DNA from: Neobacillus cucumis
GTDB lineage: Bacteria > Bacillota > Bacilli > Bacillales_B > DSM-18226
DNA: 64,000 nucleotides
Assembly (NCBI RefSeq): GCF_016107705.1
Contig: NZ_JAEHGC010000006.1
Location: 124,001-188,000 of the forward strand
Reading direction: 5' to 3'
Shown: positions 1 to 6,479 of the stretch, in pieces
Layout of the letters: the number at the start of each line of letters is the position of its first letter
How positions within the stretch are numbered: position 1 is the stretch's first letter
The notes under the pieces: generated by a model
What the model saw: only the letters and a program-made list of their open reading frames with translations
Database searches by the model: none
Told to the model about the DNA's origin: nothing
Made by a program: the position numbers and the translations under genes

Positions 1-102
1 TCGTATTCCGGTTTTTACTGATAATAAAAAATCCATGGCAAAAGCGGAATCTGCCAGATTTGGCATCCCTTCTGCATTTCGCGGGTCTAAAAAATCCTCC
101 AT
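1..102 (-). CDS. Spore coat F-like protein, N-terminal part (cut by window edge)
   Basis: Only the first 34 codons are inside the window. The start ATG is preceded by CCGGAGG seven bases upstream. The visible protein contains an AFAMDFLLSVKTGIR stretch that parallels ATDFLISAKSGVRN in the complete coat-F-like protein encoded at 654-956, so I assign it to the same coat F (CotF) family, helical proteins of the spore coat. It lies just downstream of a small protein gene on the same strand, in the same order as the pair at 451-956. Family membership is inferred from this paralogy; the rest of the protein is not visible. Confidence 0.6.
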   Translation of the reverse strand, partial: MEDFLDPRNAEGMPNLADSAFAMDFLLSVKTGIR

Positions 103-116
103 TTTTTAACCTCCGG

Positions 117-326
117 CTATTGAATAAATGGGTTGTCTTGATAAAAACTAAGTAATTCATTGATATCTTTTATCGATTGCTGAACATCTTTTTCCATTAG
201 TGCTTTTAATTCATTATCAAAGCAAATTCCCTGCATTAGTTTTGAACGGAGCAAGCAAACCGTTTTAAAATTGAGAATTTCATGTGTATCCAGTGTTTCA
301 TGTAATGCTAATCTTTCTATATCCAT
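117..326 (-). CDS. Small spore-coat-associated protein (paralogue of 451-657)
   Basis: A 69-residue acidic helical protein. The ATG at 326 is preferred to an in-frame TTG nine bases upstream because GGGGG ends nine bases before the ATG and would touch the TTG. It shares the pattern LHETLDTHEILNFKTVCL with MHEALEVHELLTFKTLCL in the protein at 451-657, so the two are paralogues. Both are followed directly by a coat-F-like gene, which suggests the two products work together in the spore coat or germination apparatus. No catalytic motif is visible and the exact role is unknown. Confidence 0.65.
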   Translation of the reverse strand: MDIERLALHETLDTHEILNFKTVCLLRSKLMQGICFDNELKALMEKDVQQSIKDINELLSFYQDNPFIQ

Positions 327-388
327 TAAAATCAACCCCCACTTTATAACCTGACAATTGTATTTTCTCCAAATATCTTTTCCTTATG

Positions 389-413
389 ATAAATGGGGCG
401 GTTTGGCATACTA
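389..413 (+). promoter_or_regulatory. Possible forespore-type promoter before the coat gene pair
   Basis: CATACTA at 407-413 resembles the -10 of sigma-G promoters, with a weak TTATG about 18 bases upstream as a candidate -35. This fits sporulation expression of the downstream pair, but the -35 match is poor. Confidence 0.25.
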
Positions 414-450
414 ATTCTAGGAACAAAAAGAACCATAATGGAGTGAGGAC

Positions 451-657
451 ATGACAAAGTTTTTAGGTATGCATGAGGCCCTAGAGGTTCATGAATTATT
501 AACCTTCAAAACCCTTTGTTTAACAAAGGCAACAACAATGAGTGCACTGGCACAAGACGAAGAATTAAAGGCCATTCTTGCAAGCGATGTAACCACAGGA
601 ACGGAGCATATTAAGCAGCTTCAGCAGTTTTTGACGAATCGGGAGGATGTCCAATGA
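451..657 (+). CDS. Small spore-coat-associated protein
   Basis: A 68-residue protein with start ATG preceded by GGAGTGAGG. It is a paralogue of the product of 117-326 (shared HEALEVHELLTFKTLCL-type core and an acidic C-terminal helix ending in a run of Gln/Leu). It overlaps the next gene by four bases (ATGA arrangement), so the two are probably translationally coupled. The pairing with a coat F protein is repeated in mirror image to the left. I infer a spore-coat or spore-surface role; the sequence shows no enzyme motif, signal peptide or membrane segment. Confidence 0.7.
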   Translation: MTKFLGMHEALEVHELLTFKTLCLTKATTMSALAQDEELKAILASDVTTGTEHIKQLQQFLTNREDVQ

Positions 658-956
658 ATCAATTTATACAAAGTCTTATGGGAATGGGCGGAATGACTGA
701 CCAAGTAATTGCAACGGATTTCTTGATATCGGCCAAATCGGGGGTACGAAATTATGCTGCGGCAATTACGGAGGCTGCCACTCCGGAATTAAGAGAAGCC
801 CTACGGGAGCAATTACGGGTTGCCGTTGAAACTTATGATAAAATCACCCACTTTATGGTTGCAGAGGGATATTATCATCCACATGAATTGGGCGACCAGC
901 TTCAGGTGGATTTGACAGCAGCTGATACAGCATTTAATCTTGCACAGAAATCGTAA
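654..956 (+). CDS. Coat F domain spore coat protein
   Basis: A 100-residue, mostly helical protein without signal peptide. The ATDFLISAKSGVRNYAAAI segment followed by paired helices (TPELREALREQLRVAVETYDKI) and a C-terminal YYHPHEL segment is typical of the coat F (CotF) family, ferritin-like helical-bundle proteins of Bacillus spores. It overlaps the preceding small gene by four bases and is followed at once by a strong terminator, so the two genes form a complete unit. A second copy of the unit is on the opposite strand at 1-326. Family assignment is confident; the exact coat layer is unknown. Confidence 0.75.
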   Translation: MNQFIQSLMGMGGMTDQVIATDFLISAKSGVRNYAAAITEAATPELREALREQLRVAVETYDKITHFMVAEGYYHPHELGDQLQVDLTAADTAFNLAQKS

Positions 957-985
957 AAAAACCCCAAGTCGACTTGGGGTCTTTT
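955..985 (+). terminator. Rho-independent terminator after coat F gene
   Basis: ACCCCAAG-tcga-CTTGGGGT stem at 961-980 followed by CTTTTAT, beginning five bases after the stop codon. Confidence 0.85.
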
Positions 986-987
986 AT

Positions 988-1133
988 CTATTCTTTTGCC
1001 AATTTATTACGGTCAGCCGACTCTTCAAGCCAGCCATTTTCAATCAATATACTACCCCGTCTTCTGCAAACTCTGCAAATTCCGCTGACAAACGAATATT
1101 ATCCTCTAAGGATTGATCGTATTTGAGTATCCT
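988..1133 (-). pseudogene. Remnant of a DUF3231-like protein (C-terminal end)
   Basis: Reading the minus strand, the fragments EDNIRLSAEFAEFAEDG and, after a frameshift, SILIENGWLEESADRNKL followed by AKE and a stop codon can be joined. This matches what I know of the C-terminal end of DUF3231 proteins (an acidic helix, then an NGWLE motif and D-R-x-x-L-A-K). The two parts are in different frames and the upstream part meets a stop near 1134, so no intact gene remains. DUF3231 proteins are related to coat F proteins, which fits the neighbourhood. The 1134-1373 stretch shows no gene. Confidence 0.4.
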
Positions 1134-1373
1134 TTACAGTTTCTAAGGAAATAGGTGAATAAACATTTACTCATACTGTTGTTTATCTATGCCTGTTTCC
1201 ATGATCCTAGCATCTTTTGGTATTTCTCTTAGTATTTTATCTTTATTATAACTATATCTACGAATAAGCACTTGTACTCATAAAAGAGAGGTGAATGGTT
1301 CAAAATACAGAATAAGGACTTTTCTGTAATAAAATCTCATTTAAAAAAGTTTAATGGTAAAGTTGGGAAGACA

Positions 1374-1835
1374 ATGGGAAAAAGTGACCGCAAAGTTGAA
1401 ATGCTTTTTTGGAGTATTGCCCTCCCTGGATTTGGGCAGCTTCTAAATGGTAAATATATAAAAGGGCTATTATTTGTCGGATTAGAATTTTTGATCAATG
1501 TCAAAGCCCATTTTAATACGATTATCATGTTAAGTTTTCAAGGGGAAATCGTAAAAGCAATCCAGGAGACGAATTATCAATGGCTAATGTTTTATCCATG
1601 TTTATATTTTTTCGCCATGTGGGATGCATGGAAGGATGCAGGAGGTGGGAAGGACCGATATTCGTTTATGCCTTTTGTGTTTGCCGCCTACTTTGTAACG
1701 GTTGGCTGTATGTATTCCAATACCTTTAAATTATTTGGGGTTCTATTCGGTCCTGTATGGCTTCCGATCTTGTTTATGATTCCTGGATTATTCATTGGTA
1801 TGGTCATTCGAAAAATAATCCTCCATTTTTCATAG
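1374..1835 (+). CDS. Small integral membrane protein with TM2-like N-terminus
   Basis: A 153-residue protein with about four hydrophobic segments. The N-terminus SIALPGFGQLLNGKYIKG matches the S-x-x-x-P-G-x-G-Q-L-x-N-x-x-x-x-K-G pattern of TM2/DUF5683-like membrane proteins; a similar motif, SIIPGVGQLYNKQFLKG, opens the MdxF permease at 32196. The ribosome binding site is weak (AAGTTGGGAAG just upstream). It stands alone, with a terminator 27 bases after the stop. I cannot assign a function. Confidence 0.6.
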   Translation: MGKSDRKVEMLFWSIALPGFGQLLNGKYIKGLLFVGLEFLINVKAHFNTIIMLSFQGEIVKAIQETNYQWLMFYPCLYFFAMWDAWKDAGGGKDRYSFMPFVFAAYFVTVGCMYSNTFKLFGVLFGPVWLPILFMIPGLFIGMVIRKIILHFS

Positions 1836-1861
1836 GATGATTTTTCTGTTTTTATAAAAAA

Positions 1862-1890
1862 AGAAGCTCGGAATTAGAGCTTCTGTTGTT
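1862..1890 (+). terminator. Rho-independent terminator
   Basis: Perfect 8-bp stem AGAAGCTC/GAGCTTCT (1862-1869 and 1877-1884) followed by a T-rich tail. The rest of 1891-2294 shows no convincing gene; only the cre-like site below stands out. Confidence 0.7.
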
Positions 1891-2219
1891 TGTTGTGGGT
1901 AGTTCATCTTATAAAGAAGGTACAGCAACACCTGTTTTTGGTACATGCTTTTAGTTTTTGCTTCATTCGTACTATATTAGAACGGCCAGTCCATCAGGTA
2001 TGATTGCCAAAACTCTTCAAAAATTTCACTCGAAAAATTTGGCCTTTTGCACGTATTTCCTATTATAATTCGCGGATATTATTTCAAATTAGGAAAACAA
2101 TATTCAGCAAACGGAAAGAATTATAATTTATATTAGAATAGCTAATCAAACTTGAACTTTAATTCAACTTCCAGTAATTTTTCATTGCTATAAGGCTGTA
2201 ATTCCTTTATGCTAGATAT

Positions 2220-2233
2220 TGAAAGCGTTATAT
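2220..2233 (+). promoter_or_regulatory. cre-like site upstream of the symporter gene
   Basis: TGAAAGCGTTATAT matches 12 of 14 positions of the CcpA consensus TGWAANCGNTNWCA, about 90 bases before the symporter start. Suggests carbon catabolite control. Confidence 0.4.
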
Positions 2234-2324
2234 TGAAATAATATCTTTCTTCACTCCGGGTTTTAAACATCCTCAAGTTGTATTTCAAAACAGCTTGATT
2301 ACATTCACAAAAGGGGAGATACAG

Positions 2325-3572
2325 ATGAGGAAAATTAGCTTAGCATGGCAAATTTTCATTGGGTTAGCCTTAGGTATCATTGTCGGTGCCATTTTTTATG
2401 GAAACCCGCATGTTGAAACTTATTTGCAGCCAATTGGGAATATCTTCATTCGTTTGATTAAAATGATTGTGATTCCGATTGTTGTCTCAAGCTTAATCGT
2501 CGGTGTTGCCGGTACAGGCGATATGAAGTCTTTAGGAAAGCTTGGCGGAAAAACACTTCTTTATTTTGAATTAATTACCACGATTGCGATTGTAGTCGGT
2601 CTTTTAGCAGCAAATATATTCCATCCCGGTACAGGCGTAGAAATGTCTCGCTTGACTAAGACCGATATTAATACGTATGTCGAAACTGCGAAAACAACCG
2701 AGTCACATTCCATGGTTGACACCTTCGTCAATATTGTTCCGACTAATATCATGCAGTCCCTTGCCAACGGTGATATGCTTGCGATTATTTTCTTCTCCGT
2801 TATGTTTGGTCTTGGAGTGGCTGCAATCGGGGAAAAAGGAACTCCTATTGTGAATTTCTTTAAAGGAACGGCTGAGGCCATGTTTTACGTAACAAATCAA
2901 GTAATGAAGGTTGCACCGCTTGGTGTTTTTGCCTTAATTGGAGTAACGGTTTCTAAATTTGGTTTAAGCTCTTTAATTCCACTTGGAAAACTTGTTATTG
3001 TCGTTTATGGTGCGATGTTCTTCTTTATTCTGGTTGTGTTGGGACTAGTGGCAAAACTTGTTGGGATTAATATCTTTAAATTCCTAAAGTATTTAAAAGA
3101 CGAACTGATGTTAGGATATTCAACAGCAAGTTCGGAAACCGTTTTACCGAAAATCATGGAAAAAATGGAGAGGCTCGGATGTCCAAAGGCAATTACATCG
3201 TTTGTTATTCCAACCGGATATTCCTTTAACCTCGATGGTTCAACACTGTACCAAGCGATTGCAGCACTATTCCTTGCGCAAATGTATGGTATTCACATGA
3301 GTATTGGCCATCAAATCACGTTAGTTTTAGTGTTAATGGTCACTTCAAAAGGTATTGCCGGGGTTCCTGGTGTATCGTTTGTTGTTTTACTTGCAACCTT
3401 AGGAACGGTTGGGATCCCTGTTGAGGGTCTTGCCTTTATTGCTGGTATTGACCGGATCCTAGACATGGCGCGGACAGCCGTAAACGTTGTCGGAAACTCC
3501 TTGGCTGCCATTGTCATTACAAAATGGGAAGGCCACAAGCTGGATGAATCAAGCGAAGAGCAAGTAGCGTAA
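2325..3572 (+). CDS. gltT: Proton/sodium-glutamate (dicarboxylate) symporter GltT/GltP
   Basis: A 415-residue polytopic protein of the DAACS (SLC1-like) family that imports glutamate/aspartate with protons or sodium. Family signatures are all present: the hairpin-1 serine-rich segment STASSETVLPKIMEKM, the TGYSFNLDGSTLYQAIAALF segment and the C-terminal GIDRILDMARTAVNVVGN motif with the substrate-binding Asp/Arg region. The ATG at 2325 is chosen because AAAGGGGAG lies eight bases upstream; an in-frame TTG at 2295 has no ribosome binding site. Length equals that of Bacillaceae GltT. It is monocistronic with its own terminator and a cre-like box upstream. Some relatives transport other dicarboxylates. 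Confidence 0.9.
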   Translation: MRKISLAWQIFIGLALGIIVGAIFYGNPHVETYLQPIGNIFIRLIKMIVIPIVVSSLIVGVAGTGDMKSLGKLGGKTLLYFELITTIAIVVGLLAANIFHPGTGVEMSRLTKTDINTYVETAKTTESHSMVDTFVNIVPTNIMQSLANGDMLAIIFFSVMFGLGVAAIGEKGTPIVNFFKGTAEAMFYVTNQVMKVAPLGVFALIGVTVSKFGLSSLIPLGKLVIVVYGAMFFFILVVLGLVAKLVGINIFKFLKYLKDELMLGYSTASSETVLPKIMEKMERLGCPKAITSFVIPTGYSFNLDGSTLYQAIAALFLAQMYGIHMSIGHQITLVLVLMVTSKGIAGVPGVSFVVLLATLGTVGIPVEGLAFIAGIDRILDMARTAVNVVGNSLAAIVITKWEGHKLDESSEEQVA

Positions 3573-3574
3573 AT

Positions 3575-3602
3575 AAAAAAGGTGCCTCAGGCACCTTTTT
3601 TA
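3575..3602 (+). terminator. Rho-independent terminator of gltT
   Basis: GGTGCC-tca-GGCACC stem (3581-3595) flanked by A-run and T-run. Confidence 0.9.
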
Positions 3603-3604
3603 TT

Positions 3605-3823
3605 TTAAGCAATTTTTATGGCTTTCCCAAAAGGGACTTTTGGCAAAAATACATCTGGGACCAGCCAATAAAGCTCATAATCCACATTTGTGATTTCTTC
3701 ATAAATATAACCGGTTACGTCGGTTATGTAGAATAAGGTGTCAATATTCTCCTTATCTGCCCATTCTAAAACATCTGTATAAGACTCCCTTTTATTATGA
3801 GCAGCAGTTTTTAGTTTGCTTTT
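3605..3823 (-). pseudogene. C-terminal remnant of a VWA-like (DUF2201) metallopeptidase-type protein
   Basis: The minus strand stays open for 73 codons ending in a stop at 3605 and encodes a segment with ENIDTLFYITDVTGYIYEE, then YELYWLVPD and the terminal VPFGKAIKI. This resembles the last part of VWA-like DUF2201 proteins (a D-x-x-L-x-F-x-T-D strand, then Y-P-x-x-W-x-x and a final PFG). The frame is closed by a TGA at 3824-3826 and there is no start codon with a ribosome binding site, so about 70 residues of a much longer protein survive. Family assignment is from memory of the pattern. Confidence 0.4.
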
Positions 3824-3971
3824 TCAGCGAAGAAAATATGTTGGTTAATGCTTCTAGCTTTTTTTTATTATAATTATAAAAAAGAGGAATTTGTACAAGT
3901 TGGGGATTAGCCATTTCATTTTTATAATTTCTACATATTTATAAATAAAAATTATAATTTTGGGGGTGATG

Positions 3972-4277
3972 ATGGTGCAAGGAAGAAAGAAACGAAAAAG
4001 TCTTTTTCCAATCTGCATTTTCCCGGAATATAGATGGTGTGGCCCAGGTTGCAGCGGTCCTGGTGCACCAATTAATGATGTTGATTACTGCTGCTATAGG
4101 CATGACACCTGCCTCGATTACGGAATATCCCCCTGCCAATGTGATTATGAATTCATGGAATGCCTGCGCTATAAAAGAAATCCACAAACCCAAAAAGGAA
4201 GAAACGCAAATCTCATGTATGAATTTATGAAAATGAAAACATCACTTACCTGTGGAGGGTATAGAAGATACAGATAG
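3972..4277 (+). CDS. Small phospholipase A2-like protein
   Basis: A 101-residue, Cys-rich basic protein. The core WCGPGCSGPGAPINDVDYC followed by CYRHDTCLDYG reproduces the secreted/parvoviral phospholipase A2 pattern: a Gly-rich calcium loop, then C-C-x-x-H-D-x-C with the catalytic His-Asp pair. No signal peptide is seen; the N-terminus is basic (GRKKRKS). The ATG at 3972 is favoured because GGGGG ends five bases upstream; the ATG just before it and a TTG at 3960 fit less well. It stands alone between a decayed gene and a regulated exporter. Proteins of this type in Bacillus are usually annotated as phospholipase or parvovirus VP1-like; activity is unproven. Confidence 0.65.
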   Translation: MVQGRKKRKSLFPICIFPEYRWCGPGCSGPGAPINDVDYCCYRHDTCLDYGISPCQCDYEFMECLRYKRNPQTQKGRNANLMYEFMKMKTSLTCGGYRRYR

Positions 4278-4384
4278 TTTTTTGTGATTGGCTGAACTCT
4301 TTGTAGATGCCCAGTATGTTTTTAGTGTCAATAGTACCCTTCCTTAAAGTGAGTCTTCTCTTACCATTTAATTACAAATTTTTC

Positions 4385-4413
4385 TTGATTATTCACTCAA
4401 ATTAAAGTAGTAT
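4385..4413 (+). promoter_or_regulatory. Sigma-A-type promoter of the exporter leader
   Basis: TTGATT (4385-4390), 17-bp spacer, TAGTAT (4408-4413). It would start a transcript near 4420 with a leader of about 205 bases before the MFS gene. Confidence 0.5.
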
Positions 4414-4426
4414 TAACTTACTATTT

Positions 4427-4462
4427 ATGAAAAGGGTGACCATTAAGCCGATGAACTACTAA
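4427..4462 (+). CDS. Possible 11-residue leader peptide of the exporter gene
   Basis: ATG at 4427 opens the reading frame MKRVTIKPMNY and its TAA stop (4460-4462) lies inside the 5' arm of the hairpin at 4458-4517. Short upstream frames that end in an attenuator stem are known for antibiotic-induced resistance genes in Gram-positive bacteria. There is no clear ribosome binding site and the ATG would be only a few bases from the predicted transcript end, so this is tentative. Confidence 0.3.
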   Translation: MKRVTIKPMNY

Positions 4463-4530
4463 TCCTATTGTAAGAAAAAAATTCGTATCAACGAAAATAT
4501 TTCTGGATAGGATTAGTGCGGACTTTTTTA
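4448..4530 (+). terminator. Terminator-like attenuator in the exporter leader
   Basis: An 11-bp perfect inverted repeat ACTAATCCTAT/ATAGGATTAGT (4458-4468 and 4507-4517) is followed six bases later by TTTTTT. A CCG/CGG pair (4448-4450 and 4519-4521) can extend the stem. It lies about 100 bases before the coding region, so it can act as an attenuator. Confidence 0.5.
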
Positions 4531-4538
4531 CATAAGTT

Positions 4539-4618
4539 ATGGGGGAGTACAGGGAAATTTAGTGTACTATGCCCATTTGTGTATGTTTTGCCTCCTGTCC
4601 AGGTTAGGAATATGGAGG
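4539..4618 (+). promoter_or_regulatory. Second leader hairpin and possible Shine-Dalgarno sequestration
   Basis: ATGGG-gg-AGTACA (4539-4551) pairs with TGTACT-atg-CCCAT (4563-4576). Further on, CCTCC at 4591-4595 is complementary to the GGAGG ribosome binding site at 4614-4618. Together with the upstream hairpin this makes a structured leader that could switch between forms. Confidence 0.35.
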
Positions 4619-4625
4619 TTTTTTT

Positions 4626-5870
4626 ATGGAAAAAACAAAATCAGATATCACTGTCGGAGCGTTGTTTCGAAACCGGGTAATTCGTACCATTCTCTTATCC
4701 GTATTTTTCCTGCAAATTGGTATCTGGGTACGTAACTATTCAATTTTACTATATGTCATTGAACGAACTCATGAAAATCCAGTAGCCGTTTCGCTTATTT
4801 CTGTAGCGGAATTTGCCCCAATCTTTCTGTTTTCCTTTATTGGCGGAACCTTTGCAGACCGCTGGCGTCCAAAGCGGACCATGATTTGGTGCGATTTTCT
4901 CAGCGCGTTGTCGATTTTTGTTGTCCTGTTGACACTTTTTTTCGGAAGCTGGAAGGTCATTTTCTTTGCGACCCTTGTTTCATCGATTCTATCGCAGTTT
5001 TCACAACCATCCGGAATGAAGCTATTCAAGATACATGTCAAAGAAGAACTGATCCAAATGGGGATGTCGATGTACCAAACGGTATTCGCTTTGTTTATGA
5101 TTCTCGGTCCAATTATTGGAACCTTTGTGTTTCAGCATTACGGCATTAATGCCGCAATCGCTATCATGGGAATTGCGTTTCTATTGTCTGCAGCCATTTT
5201 ATTCATGCTGCCTCCTGATAAAGAGAGTGAAGAAAATCAAGAGAAGACCACGCTTCTTAATGAAATGAAAGCAGGATTCCGTTATGTTTGGAACAGTCGT
5301 GCATTAACATTGCTTGGCGGATGTTTTGCTGCTGCAGGCTTAGGGTTAGGGCTTACCCAGCCATTAGCTGTTTTCCTTGTTACCGAACGTCTTGGGCTAC
5401 CAAAAGAACAGCTGCAATGGCTGATGGCTGCTTTTGGAATAGGGATGATTTTAGGAGGAGGCCTGACAATTGGTCTTGCGAAAAAGACCCCGCCGCAAAT
5501 CCTGCTTGCGCTTGGTATGTCCGTAAGTGCAATTGGATTCTTCGTAATGGGGATATCAGATCAATTATGGCTGACCTTGACAGCCCAATTTATCAGCGGA
5601 CTCTTCATGCCGTGCATTCATATCGGGATTAATACGATGATTCTGCAAAATACTGAGGCTGCTTTTATCGGAAGGGTTAATGGGATCTTAAACCCAATGT
5701 TTATGGGAACGATGGTAATTTCCATGAGTGCGAGCGGATGGTTGAAGAAAACATTTTCGCTTCTAACCATGTATGAAGCGTCAGCCCTGTTATTTATTGT
5801 AGGGGTACTGGCCTTAGTTCCTTTATTTAAGCGCTCTTCCTCGGTATTAAAAGGAACGGAAGAAATGTAA
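4626..5870 (+). CDS. MFS efflux transporter (drug/macrolide-type)
   Basis: A 414-residue major facilitator with 12 predicted membrane segments. The loop-2 motif GTFADRWRPKRTMIWCD (variant of G-x-x-x-D-R-x-x-R-R) lies after TM2, and GLFMPCIHIGINTMILQ is in the second half. The pattern fits MFS_3-type exporters such as macrolide or multidrug pumps. GGAGG lies seven bases before the ATG. The roughly 200-base leader with a terminator-like hairpin, a possible leader peptide and a second hairpin suggests induction by transcription or translation attenuation, as for many ribosome-drug resistance genes. The substrate cannot be told from sequence. Confidence 0.75.
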   Translation: MEKTKSDITVGALFRNRVIRTILLSVFFLQIGIWVRNYSILLYVIERTHENPVAVSLISVAEFAPIFLFSFIGGTFADRWRPKRTMIWCDFLSALSIFVVLLTLFFGSWKVIFFATLVSSILSQFSQPSGMKLFKIHVKEELIQMGMSMYQTVFALFMILGPIIGTFVFQHYGINAAIAIMGIAFLLSAAILFMLPPDKESEENQEKTTLLNEMKAGFRYVWNSRALTLLGGCFAAAGLGLGLTQPLAVFLVTERLGLPKEQLQWLMAAFGIGMILGGGLTIGLAKKTPPQILLALGMSVSAIGFFVMGISDQLWLTLTAQFISGLFMPCIHIGINTMILQNTEAAFIGRVNGILNPMFMGTMVISMSASGWLKKTFSLLTMYEASALLFIVGVLALVPLFKRSSSVLKGTEEM

Positions 5871-5884
5871 GTTGGCTGTAACAA

Positions 5885-5916
5885 ACAGAGCTTGGAAACC
5901 CAAGCTCTGTTTTATT
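5885..5916 (+). terminator. Rho-independent terminator of the MFS gene
   Basis: 11-bp stem ACAGAGCTTGG/CCAAGCTCTGT (5885-5895, 5900-5910) followed by TTTTATTT; placed between convergent genes. Confidence 0.85.
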
Positions 5917-6389
5917 TAGGTTTTCCCTAGAGCGTTCTTTTCCAAGGAACGTACCCACTTATAATAACCTAGTAAAATAAGCAGCAAAAAGGGATCAAGA
6001 ATGGCTGCATGCCAGAGTTTCCACCAACCATAATGAAAATATCCCCAGGGTTCCGGCAGAAGGGCTACTAATTCGTATAATAAAATGGCAATCACAAAAG
6101 AGAATATATAAACAGCTTTCTTTAGGAGATTGGCCGTATAGGGAAACCGATTTAGAAAAATCATATTAACTGGCGGGACTAAAAATATATGTGGAATTAG
6201 TCCAGACCAATCGACTTCTTTACCAAAATACCAATAGGCATGGAATTTGAATTCAATGATGGTGTCGAAAAGGCTTTGAAAGGAAACTGTAAAGACCCAG
6301 ATATGAACAATCAGATTGGCAGTAAGAATTTTATTTGTTTTAAAGGCAGTAAGGTTAAACACTATAATGGCAATAATAAGTCCAATCAT
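5916..6389 (-). CDS. CBO0543-type integral membrane protein
   Basis: A 157-residue protein with about five hydrophobic segments and the conserved aromatic block LPEPWGYFHYGWWKLWHA together with YWYFGKEVDWSGLIPH. These Trp/Tyr/His-rich stretches are typical of the CBO0543 family of Firmicutes membrane proteins, whose function is unknown. AAGGA lies eight bases before the ATG. The gene is convergent with the MFS exporter and shares its terminator region. No partner gene is evident. Confidence 0.6.
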   Translation of the reverse strand: MIGLIIAIIVFNLTAFKTNKILTANLIVHIWVFTVSFQSLFDTIIEFKFHAYWYFGKEVDWSGLIPHIFLVPPVNMIFLNRFPYTANLLKKAVYIFSFVIAILLYELVALLPEPWGYFHYGWWKLWHAAILDPFLLLILLGYYKWVRSLEKNALGKT

Positions 6390-6449
6390 GAAATTTTCCT
6401 TTTTAAGATAATTTACCCATAGTGTTCGTTATTTTATTCACGCCGTTAG

Positions 6450-6479
6450 TACAAAATAAGCCAGGCAGCTGCCTGACTT
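6450..6479 (-). terminator. Terminator of the bioY-yhfT-yhfS operon
   Basis: On the minus strand, AAGTCAGGCAGCTGCCTGGCTT overlaps the thiolase stop codon and is followed by a T-rich TATTTTGT. Confidence 0.75.

Noticed and set aside
4039..4230. Second frame inside the phospholipase-like gene
   Set aside because: The main frame carries an intact catalytic motif and a ribosome binding site; this one has neither.
5288..5632. Alternative frame inside the MFS exporter gene
   Set aside because: Antithetical codon usage and complete overlap with a well-supported transporter frame.
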